DNA of 60,709 nucleotides from Clostridiales bacterium (GCA_029265975.1 JAJUGN010000006.1:1-60709), one strand, 5' to 3'; shown: positions 26,761 to 37,700, counted from the stretch's first letter. Program-made: numbers and translations. Notes: generated from the letters alone by a model not told the origin.

Positions 26761-27422
26761 TATAGCATCCCCTTCAAAACGGAGAAAATGTCCCCGTGTA
26801 TATCCTCTATCGGCCGCATCGCGCCGTTTTCAATACATTTTATTTTTATCCATCCGTAGTATTCGGCGGCCTCGGCGGCGCTCTCGCTGCATTTCTTCAG
26901 ATACTCGATATCGGTTTCATGGATGTCGGGCTTTATTGATGAATCCGCTTCCCTTTTCCGCATCTGCTCTATCGCAAATTCGGTAGGAACGTCCATGAAA
27001 ATAACAGTGTCGGGCGCAGGAAGGCCTATAAGCCCGTACTCGAAGTCCGAAAGCCATTTGAAGAAAGCTTTTCTCTCCGTTTTGCGCATCTTGGAGCCCT
27101 GATGAACCGCGTTGCTGGTAGTGTATCTGTCTGCAAGCAAAAGCCCGCCTCTTTCGTAGTAGTCCTGCCACGTTTTTTTATACGAGGCAAAGCGGTCCAC
27201 CGTAAAAAGCATTGAGGCGGCATATGGGTTGACGTCCTCCGGCTTTGAGCCGAATTCGCCCGAAAGATACATTCTGAGGGGAGCCGACGAGGGCTCGGAA
27301 TACTGCGGAAAAGAAAGCCGCTTAAAATCGTTCCCCTCCGCCTCCATACGCGCGCAGAGCATCCTGAACTGAGTGGACTTTCCGGAGCCGTCTATGCCTT
27401 CTAGAACAATAAGCCTGCCCAG
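26760..27422 (-). CDS. Thymidylate-kinase-like nucleotide kinase with inferred CTG start
   Basis: 220 residues if started at CTG 27422. P-loop GIDGSGKST is near residue 10, and DRYTTSNAVHQ matches the Tmk DR[YF] motif region. The first ATG (27362) falls after the P-loop, so it cannot be the true start. The frame upstream stops at TGA (end of the TagA-like gene), and the only plausible codon between is CTG, with AGGTG 7 nt before it. Probably dTMP or related nucleotide kinase; paralogue status relative to the main tmk is unknown. Confidence 0.8.
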   Translation of the reverse strand: MGRLIVLEGIDGSGKSTQFRMLCARMEAEGNDFKRLSFPQYSEPSSAPLRMYLSGEFGSKPEDVNPYAASMLFTVDRFASYKKTWQDYYERGGLLLADRYTTSNAVHQGSKMRKTERKAFFKWLSDFEYGLIGLPAPDTVIFMDVPTEFAIEQMRKREADSSIKPDIHETDIEYLKKCSESAAEAAEYYGWIKIKCIENGAMRPIEDIHGDIFSVLKGML

Positions 27423-27428
27423 TTCGTT

Positions 27429-28139
27429 TCACCTGCCTTTGAATCTTTCGGCAATAACCGCCATCAGAAAAAGCGGCAGCTTTGCCATGCGCTTTATGCG
27501 GCTGGGCTGCTTCAGAAGCCTGTAAAGCCACTCAAGTCCCGCGCTGCACCATGCCTCCGGCGCACGCTGCGCGACTCCGGCGTAAACGTCCAGAACGCCT
27601 CCGAGCCCGGCCATAAGTCCGACGTCCAGCTCTTTGGCGTGCTTTTGCATCCAAAGCTCCTGCTTCGGAAAGCCGGTGCATACGAGCAGGAAATCGGGCT
27701 TCGATTCGTTTATAGCCGCTATGATCGGAGCGTCATCCTTATAGTAGCCGTCTGCGGTTCCGCAAATATCAATTCCGGGAAAGCTTTTTCTAATATTTTC
27801 GGCTGCGGCTTCAGCTACACCCGGCTTGGCGCCGAATAGAAAAACCTTTTTTCCCTCGGACGCGAGGATCCTGATATAGGCCGTGGCAAATTCTATGCCC
27901 GGCACTCTGCATTTCAGGGGGCGTCCCAGAATTTTCGCGCCGTATATTATCCCTATGCCGTCGGGAAGCGAAATGGCGGCGCCATCGAGCGCTTTCCTGA
28001 ACTCTTCATTTTTTCTCGCAAGCCATACCATCTCCGGGTTCGGGGTGACCACATAGGCTTGCCTTAGGCCTGCCGCCATGCTCAGCGCTTCCTCCATAGT
28101 GACGTTATCAAAGCCGACGCCGAGAACATCTATGCGCAT
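27429..28139 (-). CDS. WecB/TagA/CpsF family glycosyltransferase
   Basis: 236 residues. PNPEMVWLA, LPDGIGIIYGAK, LFGAKPGVAE and CTGFPKQELWM are the family blocks for transfer of N-acetylmannosamine (or related) sugars to a lipid-linked acceptor in wall polymer synthesis. ATG at 28139 is preferred over an in-frame TTG at 28157. No other wall-teichoic genes are adjacent, so the acceptor is unknown. Confidence 0.88.
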   Translation of the reverse strand: MRIDVLGVGFDNVTMEEALSMAAGLRQAYVVTPNPEMVWLARKNEEFRKALDGAAISLPDGIGIIYGAKILGRPLKCRVPGIEFATAYIRILASEGKKVFLFGAKPGVAEAAAENIRKSFPGIDICGTADGYYKDDAPIIAAINESKPDFLLVCTGFPKQELWMQKHAKELDVGLMAGLGGVLDVYAGVAQRAPEAWCSAGLEWLYRLLKQPSRIKRMAKLPLFLMAVIAERFKGR

Positions 28140-28161
28140 GAAATCACCGTCTATCAAGATA

Positions 28162-29655
<1,494 letters not shown>

Positions 29656-29713
29656 TTACGCCTCAAGGACGACATTTTTTTGTTGAAACGGTATGAAAAT
29701 GCATATTTTCCGT

Positions 29714-29742
29714 AGTTTACTCCCAAGCCTTCAAAAAGTCAA
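29714..29742 (-). promoter_or_regulatory. Candidate sigma-A promoter of guaB
   Basis: Minus strand TTGACT, 17-nt spacer, TAAACT, 74 nt before the start. Confidence 0.5.
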
Positions 29743-29763
29743 TACGGAATACCCTTTCGTTTA

Positions 29764-30597
29764 CTATTTTTCTCCGGAACGCGCGTAAAAAAACATATAT
29801 TGCTGCGCAACACCGGCGTATTCGCCGAAAACCGAGGGTGAAAAGCCGTCTCCGTAATGGTCGGCAAGAGCCTTTTTTATCCAGACGTCTATGGGAAAGG
29901 CTCCGAGCATATTCAAACCGAAAAGTATCACGCAGTTTGCGACCTTGTCGCCGACTCCGCTGAGGGTTTTCAAGGTTTTAAGAGCCTCCTCGTAGCTTGA
30001 AAGCGCAAGGGATCCGAGGTCGAGAGCTCCCGAGGCGACGGCGCGCGCCGCGCCGACTATGTATTCGGCTCTGTAACCGCATCTCAGGGGTTCAAGCTCG
30101 CAGGGTGAAAGCCTTGCGATTGTTTCCGCAGCCGGAAAGGAGTACAGAGTGCAGCCGTCAAAACCGATCGGCTCCCCGAAATTTGAGCATATGGTTTCGA
30201 TTATTCTTTTGATGCGGGGAATGTTGTTGCATTGGGAAACAATAAAGGAGCAGAGGGCCTCCCACGGATCCTGCCGAAGTATCCTGATTCCCCTTCCGAA
30301 ATCCGAGGCGTCACGCATATAGCTGTCGATGGACACCGATCTTCGTATGGCCTCGTAGTCCCTTTCAAGGTCGAAGTAGTCGACGAGGTCTGCCGGAGCT
30401 GTGTTTTCGTCGCCGCTTATGTAAATTTTGCCTCCGCGCGAAAAAACCTTTGCCGCGCGTCCCTTGAACACTCCTCTGTATACACCCTGCCCGTCCGGAT
30501 TCCAGCGGAAGCATTGTCCGCATTCAAATATCTTGACGGGGTCAAAATCCAGGGGATCGCATATTTCAATTTGATTATCGGTAATATAATAACGCAT
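29764..30597 (-). CDS. 8-oxoguanine DNA glycosylase/AP lyase (OGG1-like)
   Basis: Removes 8-oxoguanine from DNA. 277 residues with the N-terminal fold (FECGQCFRW), the helix-hairpin-helix LSGVGDKVANC carrying the catalytic Lys, and the FPIDVW aspartate. A minus-strand TATAAT (30719-30724) lies upstream but without a clear -35. Divergent from spoVAD. Confidence 0.92.
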   Translation of the reverse strand: MRYYITDNQIEICDPLDFDPVKIFECGQCFRWNPDGQGVYRGVFKGRAAKVFSRGGKIYISGDENTAPADLVDYFDLERDYEAIRRSVSIDSYMRDASDFGRGIRILRQDPWEALCSFIVSQCNNIPRIKRIIETICSNFGEPIGFDGCTLYSFPAAETIARLSPCELEPLRCGYRAEYIVGAARAVASGALDLGSLALSSYEEALKTLKTLSGVGDKVANCVILFGLNMLGAFPIDVWIKKALADHYGDGFSPSVFGEYAGVAQQYMFFYARSGEK

Positions 30598-30824
30598 AGT
30601 ACAGTCCCTGTATGTAAAATAACGGTGAACTTACGCTTTTTCGGCGCTTATCATGCCCGGCATAGAGCAAGGGATGCGCCTTGAAAAAAAGGCGCGTGTT
30701 TGAGGCCGTATGTTCTACATTATAGCACGTTTACCCTGTCATAAAAAACATGTTTTTTGTTTTTTGCGGCATATTAATTCGAAAAAGTGAAAAAATTATC
30801 TTATAAAGCTCTTGGGGTGATGAT

Positions 30825-31832
30825 TTGAGTACAAAACATTTGGGGAAGCAGACGGTCTTCCTTAATACCCCTCCATCCGTCATAGGCCGCGCCAGCGTAG
30901 TTGGGAAAAAAGAGGGGGAGGGGCCTCTCTGCGTCGACTTTGACTATATAAACGAGGATTCCTATTTCGGGATGGAAACATGGGAAAAGGCCGAGGTGGC
31001 CATGCAGAAGCAGGCGTTTTCGCTTGCCCTGAACAAAGCCGGGATACCGCCTTCCAAAGTCGAATACGTCTTTGCCGGGGACCTCCTTAATCAGTGCATC
31101 GGATCTTCTTTTTCCATGCGGGATTCCACTTCCGGCTTTTTCGGCCTTTACGGAGCCTGCTCAACGATGGCCGAGTCCCTCTCTCTGGCCGCAATGGCCA
31201 TAGACGGAGGGTTCGCCGACATTACTGCGGCGGTTACATCCTCGCATTTTTGCTCCGCGGAAAGGCAGTTCCGTTTCCCGCTTGAATACGGAGGACAGAG
31301 GCCGCCCACGGCCCAGTGGACCGTCACGGGCGCCGGAGCCGTCATTTTGTGCTCGGGCGGTGCGGGGCCGCATATTACGCACATAACGACCGGCAAAATC
31401 GTCGATGCGGGAATAAAGGACTCGAACAATATGGGCGCCGCGATGGCTCCTGCGGCCTACGATACGCTTAAAACGCACTTTGAGGACACGGGCTTTTCCC
31501 CCTTCGACTACGACCTTATAGTCACGGGCGACCTCGGAAGCGTCGGACACGCGGTGGTTTTGGACTTTTTCAGGGACGACGGCATAGATCTTTCCGCAAT
31601 ATATCAGGACTGCGGACTTATGATTTTTTCGCAGGAGCAGGATGTGCAGGCAGGAGCCTCGGGCTGCGGCTGCTCTGCGGTCGTCCTTACCTCGCATATA
31701 CTCAAGGGAATAGAAAGCGGCAGATGGAAAAAAGTTCTCTTTGCGGCAACGGGGGCGCTGATGTCTCCCACTTCGGTACAGCAGGGCGAAAGCATTCTCG
31801 GAATCTGCCACGCGGTTTCCATATCATCTTGA
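30825..31832 (+). CDS. spoVAD: Stage V sporulation protein AD
   Basis: Thiolase-fold protein that binds dipicolinic acid for import into the forespore. 335 residues, with GKQTVFLNTPPSVIG, GACSTMAESL and QDVQAGASGCGCSA blocks. TTG start at 30825 with GGGGTGA upstream. A perfect 16-bp palindrome AAAAAACATGTTTTTT (30743-30758) and a small GCGCCTT/AAGGCGC hairpin (30676-30695) lie in the leader. The usual preceding spoVAC is absent. Confidence 0.94.
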   Translation: MSTKHLGKQTVFLNTPPSVIGRASVVGKKEGEGPLCVDFDYINEDSYFGMETWEKAEVAMQKQAFSLALNKAGIPPSKVEYVFAGDLLNQCIGSSFSMRDSTSGFFGLYGACSTMAESLSLAAMAIDGGFADITAAVTSSHFCSAERQFRFPLEYGGQRPPTAQWTVTGAGAVILCSGGAGPHITHITTGKIVDAGIKDSNNMGAAMAPAAYDTLKTHFEDTGFSPFDYDLIVTGDLGSVGHAVVLDFFRDDGIDLSAIYQDCGLMIFSQEQDVQAGASGCGCSAVVLTSHILKGIESGRWKKVLFAATGALMSPTSVQQGESILGICHAVSISS

Positions 31833-31850
31833 ACATAAGGGGGATGCAAT

Positions 31851-32210
31851 ATGTTTGTCGGTTACCTTAAAGCTTTTTTCGCGGGCGGCGCGCTCTGCTT
31901 AATAGGGCAGCTGCTTATAGACAAAACCAAGATGACTCCGGCGAGGATTCTTGTTTCCTACGTTGTAGCCGGAGTTGTGCTGGGAGCAGTGGGCGTATAT
32001 AAGCCCTTCGCCGAATGGGCGGGAGCGGGGGCGTCGGTTCCGCTGACCGGCTTCGGAAACCTGCTTGCGCAGGGCGTAAAAAAAGCCGTCGACAGCAGCG
32101 GCGCACTCGGTATATTCATGGGCGGTCTTACGGCGGCCGCTGCGGGGGTGTGCGCCGCGGTATTCTTCGGCTATATGGTAGCGCTTGTTTTCAAACCAAG
32201 GGAAAAGTAA
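31851..32210 (+). CDS. spoVAE: Stage V sporulation protein AE (AEB type)
   Basis: 119-residue membrane protein of the SpoVA dipicolinate channel, with GALCLIGQLLIDKTK and GFGNLLAQGVKKAV blocks and about three or four membrane segments. Follows spoVAD by 18 nt. No spoVAF or spoVAC follows; the next gene is convergent. Confidence 0.93.
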   Translation: MFVGYLKAFFAGGALCLIGQLLIDKTKMTPARILVSYVVAGVVLGAVGVYKPFAEWAGAGASVPLTGFGNLLAQGVKKAVDSSGALGIFMGGLTAAAAGVCAAVFFGYMVALVFKPREK

Positions 32211-32267
32211 AAGCGCGTATTAAATAGGACGCCGGCAAAAAAACGGCGCCCGATTTAATGTTCCCTG

Positions 32268-33059
32268 TCAGAAAAAACGGGCAGTCTGTCCGTGCCTGGA
32301 GGAAATTTCGATGTGCAGATTTTCATATTTCTCCGTCAGCCAGGACTTCAGCGCGCCGCAAACGAGGTTTTCGGTGCAGAAATGGTCCGCGTCGATCAGG
32401 TTTATGCCCTCCTCCCTGGCGGCAAGGAAGGTGTCGTACTTTATATCGGCGGTGATGAAGGTATCGCATTTGCATGAAATGGCGCGAGAAAGCTCTCCCC
32501 CTCCTGAGCCTCCGACTACGGCGACGCGCCTTACGGGGATACCCGCGTCATGATAGCGCAGGCCGTTGGAATTAAGGGCCTTTTTTAGAAACGGCAGAAA
32601 TTCGTTCATTGTCGTCGCGGAGCTTAACTCGCCCGTCCTGCCTATTCCGTATTCGTGGCCGCCAGGGGTTATGCCGTCGGCCGAAAGCAGCCCGATGTTC
32701 TCAAGCCCGACCGCCTCGGCGAGCCTGTCGTTGACTCCGCCGGCGGCCGCGTCCAGATTCGTGTGCATGCAGACTGCGGACACTCCGCTGCTGAGAAGCC
32801 GGACAACCTTTCTACCCGTCCTGTCGGAGTCCGTAACGCTTTTCAGCTCGAAGAACAGCGGGTGGTGGGATACTATTAGCTCGGCTCTTTTTTCGATAGC
32901 CTCGCTAATAACATCGTCGGTTATGTCGAGCGCAATCAGTATTCTGCTGACATCCCTTTCCGAAAAGCCGGCGAGAAAGCCGACGTTGTCGAAATCCATC
33001 TTCATGCTTTTCGGCGCAATCTGTTCGAGAAACAAATATATATCTTTTACCGTAGGCAT
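32268..33059 (-). CDS. Nif3-like dinuclear metal centre protein
   Basis: 263 residues; ligands for the two metals are visible in SHHPLFF and MHTNLD, and later DADHFCTE. Often called GTP cyclohydrolase I type 2, but its true reaction is not established. It overlaps the end of trmK by 13 nt, the same trmK-nif3 pairing as in Bacillus (trmK-yqfO). AAAGGAGG before ATG. Confidence 0.92.
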   Translation of the reverse strand: MPTVKDIYLFLEQIAPKSMKMDFDNVGFLAGFSERDVSRILIALDITDDVISEAIEKRAELIVSHHPLFFELKSVTDSDRTGRKVVRLLSSGVSAVCMHTNLDAAAGGVNDRLAEAVGLENIGLLSADGITPGGHEYGIGRTGELSSATTMNEFLPFLKKALNSNGLRYHDAGIPVRRVAVVGGSGGGELSRAISCKCDTFITADIKYDTFLAAREEGINLIDADHFCTENLVCGALKSWLTEKYENLHIEISSRHGQTARFF

Positions 33060-33757
33060 TGAAGGCCTCCTTTCATGAACATCAATTCCTCCAAAATGCG
33101 TTCATACTCAGCAATGCGTTCAGGATCCTTTTTTCCCTTTGAGCTTTTCATTCCCTCAAGCGCGTTTGAAATCCTTTTAATATGGAGCTCCAGATAGCGC
33201 GAAAGCAACGGAGTCCTTTCGGCCATAAGAGCCTCCGGTATTATTCTGGCGGCGCCTGATGGCGGGGCCGAGGAACCGCCCTCCGCAAGCAGGACTATAT
33301 ATATTTCTCCGTTATCCTCCGCAAGACGGGCGCGTTTTATAAAAAGGCCGTTTCGGTAGAGCCAGTCGATAAGCTCTGATTGCTTTGTCATCGGCTGGAG
33401 AATAAGTCTGTGCCTCCCGTCCGATACCCAGGACGCGCGGCTGAGGATATCCGCGATCGTTTCTCCTCCCATTCCCGCTATAATGATAGTTTCAGCGCTG
33501 TCCGCGCGAAGATGGGAAATTCCGCCTGACAATATAAGCTCAAGTCCGTTTTTGGTGCCGTGCAGCTCTGCGTTTCGCCTTGCGTTTTCCAGCGGCTCGG
33601 GGTTTATGTCCGAAGCGATTACATATTGCGCCCGTCCGGACTTCAAAAGCCAAATAGGAACGTATCCGTGATCAGTTCCGACGTCCGCCACGCGTTCTGA
33701 TTCTCCGCAAAGCTCGGCTGCCGCGAGCAGGCGGTTTGAAAGCCTTATCGTGTTCAT
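33047..33757 (-). CDS. trmK: tRNA (adenine(22)-N1)-methyltransferase
   Basis: SAM-dependent m1A22 methylation of tRNA. 236 residues; opening RLLAAAELCG, SAM loop DVGTDHGYVPIWL and AGMGGETI fit TrmK. Coupled to nif3. Confidence 0.92.
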   Translation of the reverse strand: MNTIRLSNRLLAAAELCGESERVADVGTDHGYVPIWLLKSGRAQYVIASDINPEPLENARRNAELHGTKNGLELILSGGISHLRADSAETIIIAGMGGETIADILSRASWVSDGRHRLILQPMTKQSELIDWLYRNGLFIKRARLAEDNGEIYIVLLAEGGSSAPPSGAARIIPEALMAERTPLLSRYLELHIKRISNALEGMKSSKGKKDPERIAEYERILEELMFMKGGLQCLR

Positions 33758-33774
33758 ATAAGCATCTCAAAGAC

Positions 33775-33797
33775 AAAAGCCGGAGGATCCGGCTTTT
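33775..33797 (-). terminator. Terminator of the DUF1858 gene
   Basis: AAAAGCCGGA / TCCGGCTTTT, 3-nt loop, with T runs on both strands, between the DUF1858 stop and trmK. Confidence 0.75.
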
Positions 33798-33802
33798 ATT
33801 TC

Positions 33803-33994
33803 CTATTCTGCGTTAAGCTTCTTCAGGAACTCTTCCGTGTCCACACCGTGCACGGCGCAGGCCTCCTCGACTGTTTCCCCGCTCGCCATGGCACATCCGA
33901 GGCAGTGCATGCCGATCTCAAAAAACAAGGGCGCTTTATGGGGCGCTATGTCGAGAATATCGGAAATAATAGTATCTTTGGTGATTTTATCCAT
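33803..33994 (-). CDS. DUF1858 domain protein
   Basis: 63 residues, entirely the DUF1858 domain: KDTIISDILDI and HCLGCAMASGETVEEAC. The CxxC is a likely redox or metal site. Function unknown. GGAGG before ATG and promoter at 34025-34052; single-gene unit. Confidence 0.88.
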   Translation of the reverse strand: MDKITKDTIISDILDIAPHKAPLFFEIGMHCLGCAMASGETVEEACAVHGVDTEEFLKKLNAE

Positions 33995-34024
33995 TGAGAT
34001 GACCTCCGTTCATTAGTTGATATT

Positions 34025-34052
34025 ATTATAACCGTTTATTGCAAAAATGCAA
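34025..34052 (-). promoter_or_regulatory. Candidate promoter of the DUF1858 gene
   Basis: Minus strand TTGCAT, 16-nt spacer, TATAAT. Confidence 0.55.
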
Positions 34053-34090
34053 TAAGAAACAGAAATCCACTCAAATCGACCGACATAAAA

Positions 34091-34118
34091 ACTTGGGGAT
34101 GCCCCCGCATCCCCAAGT
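34091..34118 (-). terminator. Terminator of the zinc-ribbon gene
   Basis: 12-bp stem ACTTGGGGATGC / GCATCCCCAAGT with a CCCC loop; on the minus strand followed by a T run (TTTTTATG). Confidence 0.8.
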
Positions 34119-34132
34119 CTGCTCCAATTAAA

Positions 34133-34411
34133 TTACTGAGCCTCTTTGATCTTCGCAAAGCAGTCGCTGCAGTATACGGGCCTGTCCGATTTCGGCTCGA
34201 AAGGCACCTTGGCCTCGCCCCCGCAGCTTGCGCATGTAGCGGTAAAGTACTCTCTCGGACCTCTAGCAGCGTTTTTTCTAGCATCACGGCAGGTCTTGCA
34301 ACGCTGGGGCTCGTTCTGGAAGCCTCTCTCAGCATAGAACTCCTGCTCACCGGCGGTGAAAACAAATTCCGACCCGCACTCCTTACATACCAGTGTTTTG
34401 TCTTCGTACAT
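34133..34411 (-). CDS. Zinc-ribbon protein of the CxxC-x17-CxxC type
   Basis: 92 residues, nearly all metal-binding: CKEC and CKTC in the first half and CASC and CSDC in the second, so two zinc ribbons. Function unknown. 53 nt downstream of the sigma factor gene and perhaps cotranscribed with it. Confidence 0.8.
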   Translation of the reverse strand: MYEDKTLVCKECGSEFVFTAGEQEFYAERGFQNEPQRCKTCRDARKNAARGPREYFTATCASCGGEAKVPFEPKSDRPVYCSDCFAKIKEAQ

Positions 34412-34464
34412 TTTGAATCCTCACTTTTGACATAAATCTTGCCGCATGGGCTTTTAATATGCGT

Positions 34465-35085
34465 TCAGCCTAGACTGATATCGCCATAGTTAAGTTGTGC
34501 CAGCTTCCTTCTGACACGCTGTACGGCATTATCCACCGATTTAAGAGGTTTATTGATTTTTTTCGCAATCTCGCGATAGGATAAGCCTTTTAGATACAAC
34601 CCCATAATCTCGGCTTCCAGCCCGGATAAATGAACTGCAAAGTCGGATAAAATCTCGTCTGAACGCTCTTTGTCAATAAGCAGGTCTTCCGGTTCTCTGC
34701 GGAAAGCGGCGTGCAGGATGGATTCCGTACGAAGCGGTTCTCCATCAAAAGAGGGTGCTTCCAAGGGTACATAGTCGTTTAGGGGCGCATGCTTTGAGCC
34801 GGCGGCGGATTTTATTGCGCTGTAAATCCTGCGCCTTATGCATAAATCGGCGTAGGTTTTAAAAGAAGCGCCGCCGCATGGATTATAGTCCCGGAGTGCA
34901 TATATAAGGCCGAGCATTCCCTCCTGTATCAGATCCTCGCTGTCGCCGCCCGCAAGAAAAAAGGGACGGGCACAGGCCCTGACCAGCCGGGAGTATTTCT
35001 CAACAAGTCTTTCTTCTGCGTCCCTGTCGCCCGAAACCGCCAGTCGCTGAAGCTCTTCGTCACTAAGATTTTTTAACCTTTCCAT
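34465..35085 (-). CDS. sigH: RNA polymerase sigma factor, SigH (Spo0H)-type
   Basis: 206 residues. Region 2: DLIQEGMLGLIYALRDY and SFKTYADLCIRRRI; region 4: LKGLSYREIAKKINKPLKSVDNAVQR. This pattern fits the 30-kDa sporulation sigma family. It is not beside rlmB/secE as the classical sigH often is, so a related sigma factor remains possible. Promoter at 35116-35144. Confidence 0.75.
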   Translation of the reverse strand: MERLKNLSDEELQRLAVSGDRDAEERLVEKYSRLVRACARPFFLAGGDSEDLIQEGMLGLIYALRDYNPCGGASFKTYADLCIRRRIYSAIKSAAGSKHAPLNDYVPLEAPSFDGEPLRTESILHAAFRREPEDLLIDKERSDEILSDFAVHLSGLEAEIMGLYLKGLSYREIAKKINKPLKSVDNAVQRVRRKLAQLNYGDISLG

Positions 35086-35115
35086 ACTCAGCCAAATCTC
35101 GCTATTCTGTCAGAT

Positions 35116-35144
35116 ATTATAAATAATTCGTTAATAAAAGTCAA
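35116..35144 (-). promoter_or_regulatory. Consensus-like promoter of the SigH-type gene
   Basis: Minus strand TTGACT, 17-nt spacer, TATAAT, about 30 nt before the start. Confidence 0.7.
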
Positions 35145-35162
35145 GTATTTATACAAAATTAT

Positions 35163-36530
35163 TTAATAATTCGAAGAATTTATCAGACTTTTTATGGTAT
35201 TTGATAATTTTTCGGCAATATTTCTTGCAGTTTCCATTTCCGAAGCTTCTACCATTACCCTTATAAGCGCCTCAGTGCCTGAAGGTCTTACTAAAATCCT
35301 TCCGCTGTCACCGAGATTTATTTCACTGTTTTCGATTTCCTTCAACAGTTTTTCGGATTCCATAATTCGGTTTTTAACGGCGTTGCCGCCTTCGATCGGT
35401 ACGTTAAGCAGCACCTGGGGGAACTTCGGTATTTCGGAAACAAGCTCAGAAACGGACTTGCCGGAGCCGCTCAGCACGCTTAGAAATTTTACCGCCGCAA
35501 GTTGTCCGTCCCCGGTTGTGGAATCGTCCAGGAATATCAGGTGCCCAGACTGTTCGCCGCCGAGATTGTATCCGCCATCCTGCATCATGCGGAGCACATA
35601 CTTGTCGCCGACGCTTGCGCAGAGCAGGTTTATGCCGTTGTCTTTAGCATACTTATGGAACCCCAGGTTCGACATGACGGTTGCAACTATGGTGTTGCCT
35701 TTCAGCTTCCCGAGCTGCTTGAGCCTCCGCCCGCAGATGCCCATTATACGGTCTCCGTCTACAACGCCGCCCTTCTCATCTACGATCAGACAGCGGTCCG
35801 CGTCTCCGTCAAAGGCTATGCCTATGTCGAAGCCGCCTTCAGCCACGAATTCCGAGAGGGCGTGAAGATGGGTAGAGCCGCAGTTGCGGTTTATGTTCGT
35901 GCCGTCGGGCTTGTCGTTTATTATTTTAAGGTCCAGGTCAAATCTCGAAAAAAGCCTTTTTGCGGTGCGGGCCGAGGCGCCGTTTGCGCAGTCTACCGCG
36001 ACCTTGAGCCCGCTTATGTCGCCTTCCCTGCAGCCGGCAATATGATCTATGTATTTCTCGGCCCATTCCTCGCCTCCTGAGAGAACCCTTCCGATGTCTC
36101 CGTTTGTCTTTTCCGGGAGAGGCTCTCCGGACAGCACATAATCCTCTATTCGCTGTTCCAGCTCGTCTGAAAGCTTGAAGCCCTCCGAGCTGAATATTTT
36201 TATACCGTTATCCTCGTAAGGGTTGTGAGAGGCAGAAATCACAATTCCGGCGTCCGCGCGCGCTGCAGATGTGATGAAAGCCACGGCAGGCGTCGGAATG
36301 ACGCCGAGAGGCAGCACGTCGGCTCCGGCGGAACACAGCCCCGCGGTCAAAGCGGCCTCCAGCATGTCTGAGGATATCCTGGTGTCCTTGCCTATCGTAA
36401 AAAGAGGGCGTCCGTGCTTCTCGTTTGAAAGAGCTATTGCTGCGGCCTTGCCTATGTTGAAGGCAAGCTTTGAATCCAGATCCCTGTTTGCCACGCCCCT
36501 GATACCGTCAGTACCAAAAAGTAAACCCAT
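35163..36530 (-). CDS. glmM: Phosphoglucosamine mutase
   Basis: Isomerises glucosamine-6-P to glucosamine-1-P on the way to UDP-GlcNAc, following GlmS. FGTDGIRGVAN opening, phosphoserine loop ISASHNPYEDNG, metal loop FDGDADRCL and the closing RPSGTEALIRVM block. 455 residues. GGAGG before ATG. Confidence 0.96.
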   Translation of the reverse strand: MGLLFGTDGIRGVANRDLDSKLAFNIGKAAAIALSNEKHGRPLFTIGKDTRISSDMLEAALTAGLCSAGADVLPLGVIPTPAVAFITSAARADAGIVISASHNPYEDNGIKIFSSEGFKLSDELEQRIEDYVLSGEPLPEKTNGDIGRVLSGGEEWAEKYIDHIAGCREGDISGLKVAVDCANGASARTAKRLFSRFDLDLKIINDKPDGTNINRNCGSTHLHALSEFVAEGGFDIGIAFDGDADRCLIVDEKGGVVDGDRIMGICGRRLKQLGKLKGNTIVATVMSNLGFHKYAKDNGINLLCASVGDKYVLRMMQDGGYNLGGEQSGHLIFLDDSTTGDGQLAAVKFLSVLSGSGKSVSELVSEIPKFPQVLLNVPIEGGNAVKNRIMESEKLLKEIENSEINLGDSGRILVRPSGTEALIRVMVEASEMETARNIAEKLSNTIKSLINSSNY

Positions 36531-36654
36531 TATTAATATAACCTCCGTTATTTTGCGCCCTGATATAAGCTATACAGCGTTCCGGCCGGAATGGGGTTAC
36601 GGCTGGAGCAAAGGCGCTGCATGATTAATGGCGTCATTCGCCGCCGACCCCGGG

Positions 36655-37689
36655 TCACATATCCAGGCTCTGCTGCCCAATAAATGCAATCCCCAGATGC
36701 TCGTAAGCCTTTCTGGTAACGCATCTTCCCCGGGGAGTTCTTGTGATATAACCCTTTTGAAGCAGATAAGGCTCGTAGACGTCCTCGAGGGTCACCGTTT
36801 CCTCGTTTATTGTCGCCGCAAGGGTCTCGAGGCCCACCGGACCTCCGCCGTAGTTTTCGATTATGCTGCGCAGCATGCGCCTGTCTATGGAATCGAGTCC
36901 GCAGTGGTCAACCTCGAGCCTCGTAAGGGCTTCATCGGCCACCTCTCTGGTGATGACGCCGTTTGCTAGCACCTGCGCGAAATCGCGGACGCGCCTGAGC
37001 ATCCTGTTCGCTATACGCGGAGTCCCCCTGCTTCTCGCGGCAAGCTCTCTCGCGCCGGACGGATCTATTCCTATCCCTAGTATCCTGGCGCTGCGCTCCA
37101 CGATCTTCTGAAGCTCCTCGGTTGTGTAAAGCTCGAGCCTCTCCACCACCCCGAAACGGTCCCTGAGCGGAGCCGAGAGCTGCCCTGAGCGCGTGGTCGC
37201 CCCAATGAGCGTGAATTTCTTAAGCTCAAGCCGTATCGAGCTGGCGGAAGGCCCTTTGCCCATTATAATATCCAGGGCGTAATCCTCCATCGCAGGGTAC
37301 AGTATCTCCTCGACCGCTCTGTTAAGACGGTGTATCTCATCTACAAACAGTATATCGTTCTCGTTGAGATTGGTTAAAAGCGCGGCTAAATCGCCCGGCT
37401 TCTCGATGGCCGGCCCCGAGGTTATACGCATATTCACGTTCATCTCGTTCGCTATTATCGACGCCAGAGTGGTCTTGCCGAGCCCCGGGGGGCCGTGGAG
37501 CAGGACGTGGTCGAGCGGCTCGCCGCGCATTTTGGCGGCCTCGATGTAAACTGATAGATTTTGCTTTGCTTTTTCCTGTCCCACATACTCAGACAGAGTT
37601 CTTGGGCGCAGCGAGCTTTCGCCCTCATCCTCCGAAATAAGCGAGGTGGTAACAATCGGCTCGAATTTTTCCGAATAATCTATTGCCAT
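36655..37689 (-). CDS. ruvB: Holliday junction DNA helicase RuvB
   Basis: AAA+ motor for branch migration. [12 protein letters not shown], Walker [12 protein letters not shown], Walker [10 protein letters not shown], and the C-terminal winged helix ending [14 protein letters not shown]. 344 residues. Last of ruvC-ruvA-ruvB. Confidence 0.97.
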   Translation of the reverse strand: MAIDYSEKFEPIVTTSLISEDEGESSLRPRTLSEYVGQEKAKQNLSVYIEAAKMRGEPLDHVLLHGPPGLGKTTLASIIANEMNVNMRITSGPAIEKPGDLAALLTNLNENDILFVDEIHRLNRAVEEILYPAMEDYALDIIMGKGPSASSIRLELKKFTLIGATTRSGQLSAPLRDRFGVVERLELYTTEELQKIVERSARILGIGIDPSGARELAARSRGTPRIANRMLRRVRDFAQVLANGVITREVADEALTRLEVDHCGLDSIDRRMLRSIIENYGGGPVGLETLAATINEETVTLEDVYEPYLLQKGYITRTPRGRCVTRKAYEHLGIAFIGQQSLDM

Positions 37690-37700
37690 TTCTGCGCCCT

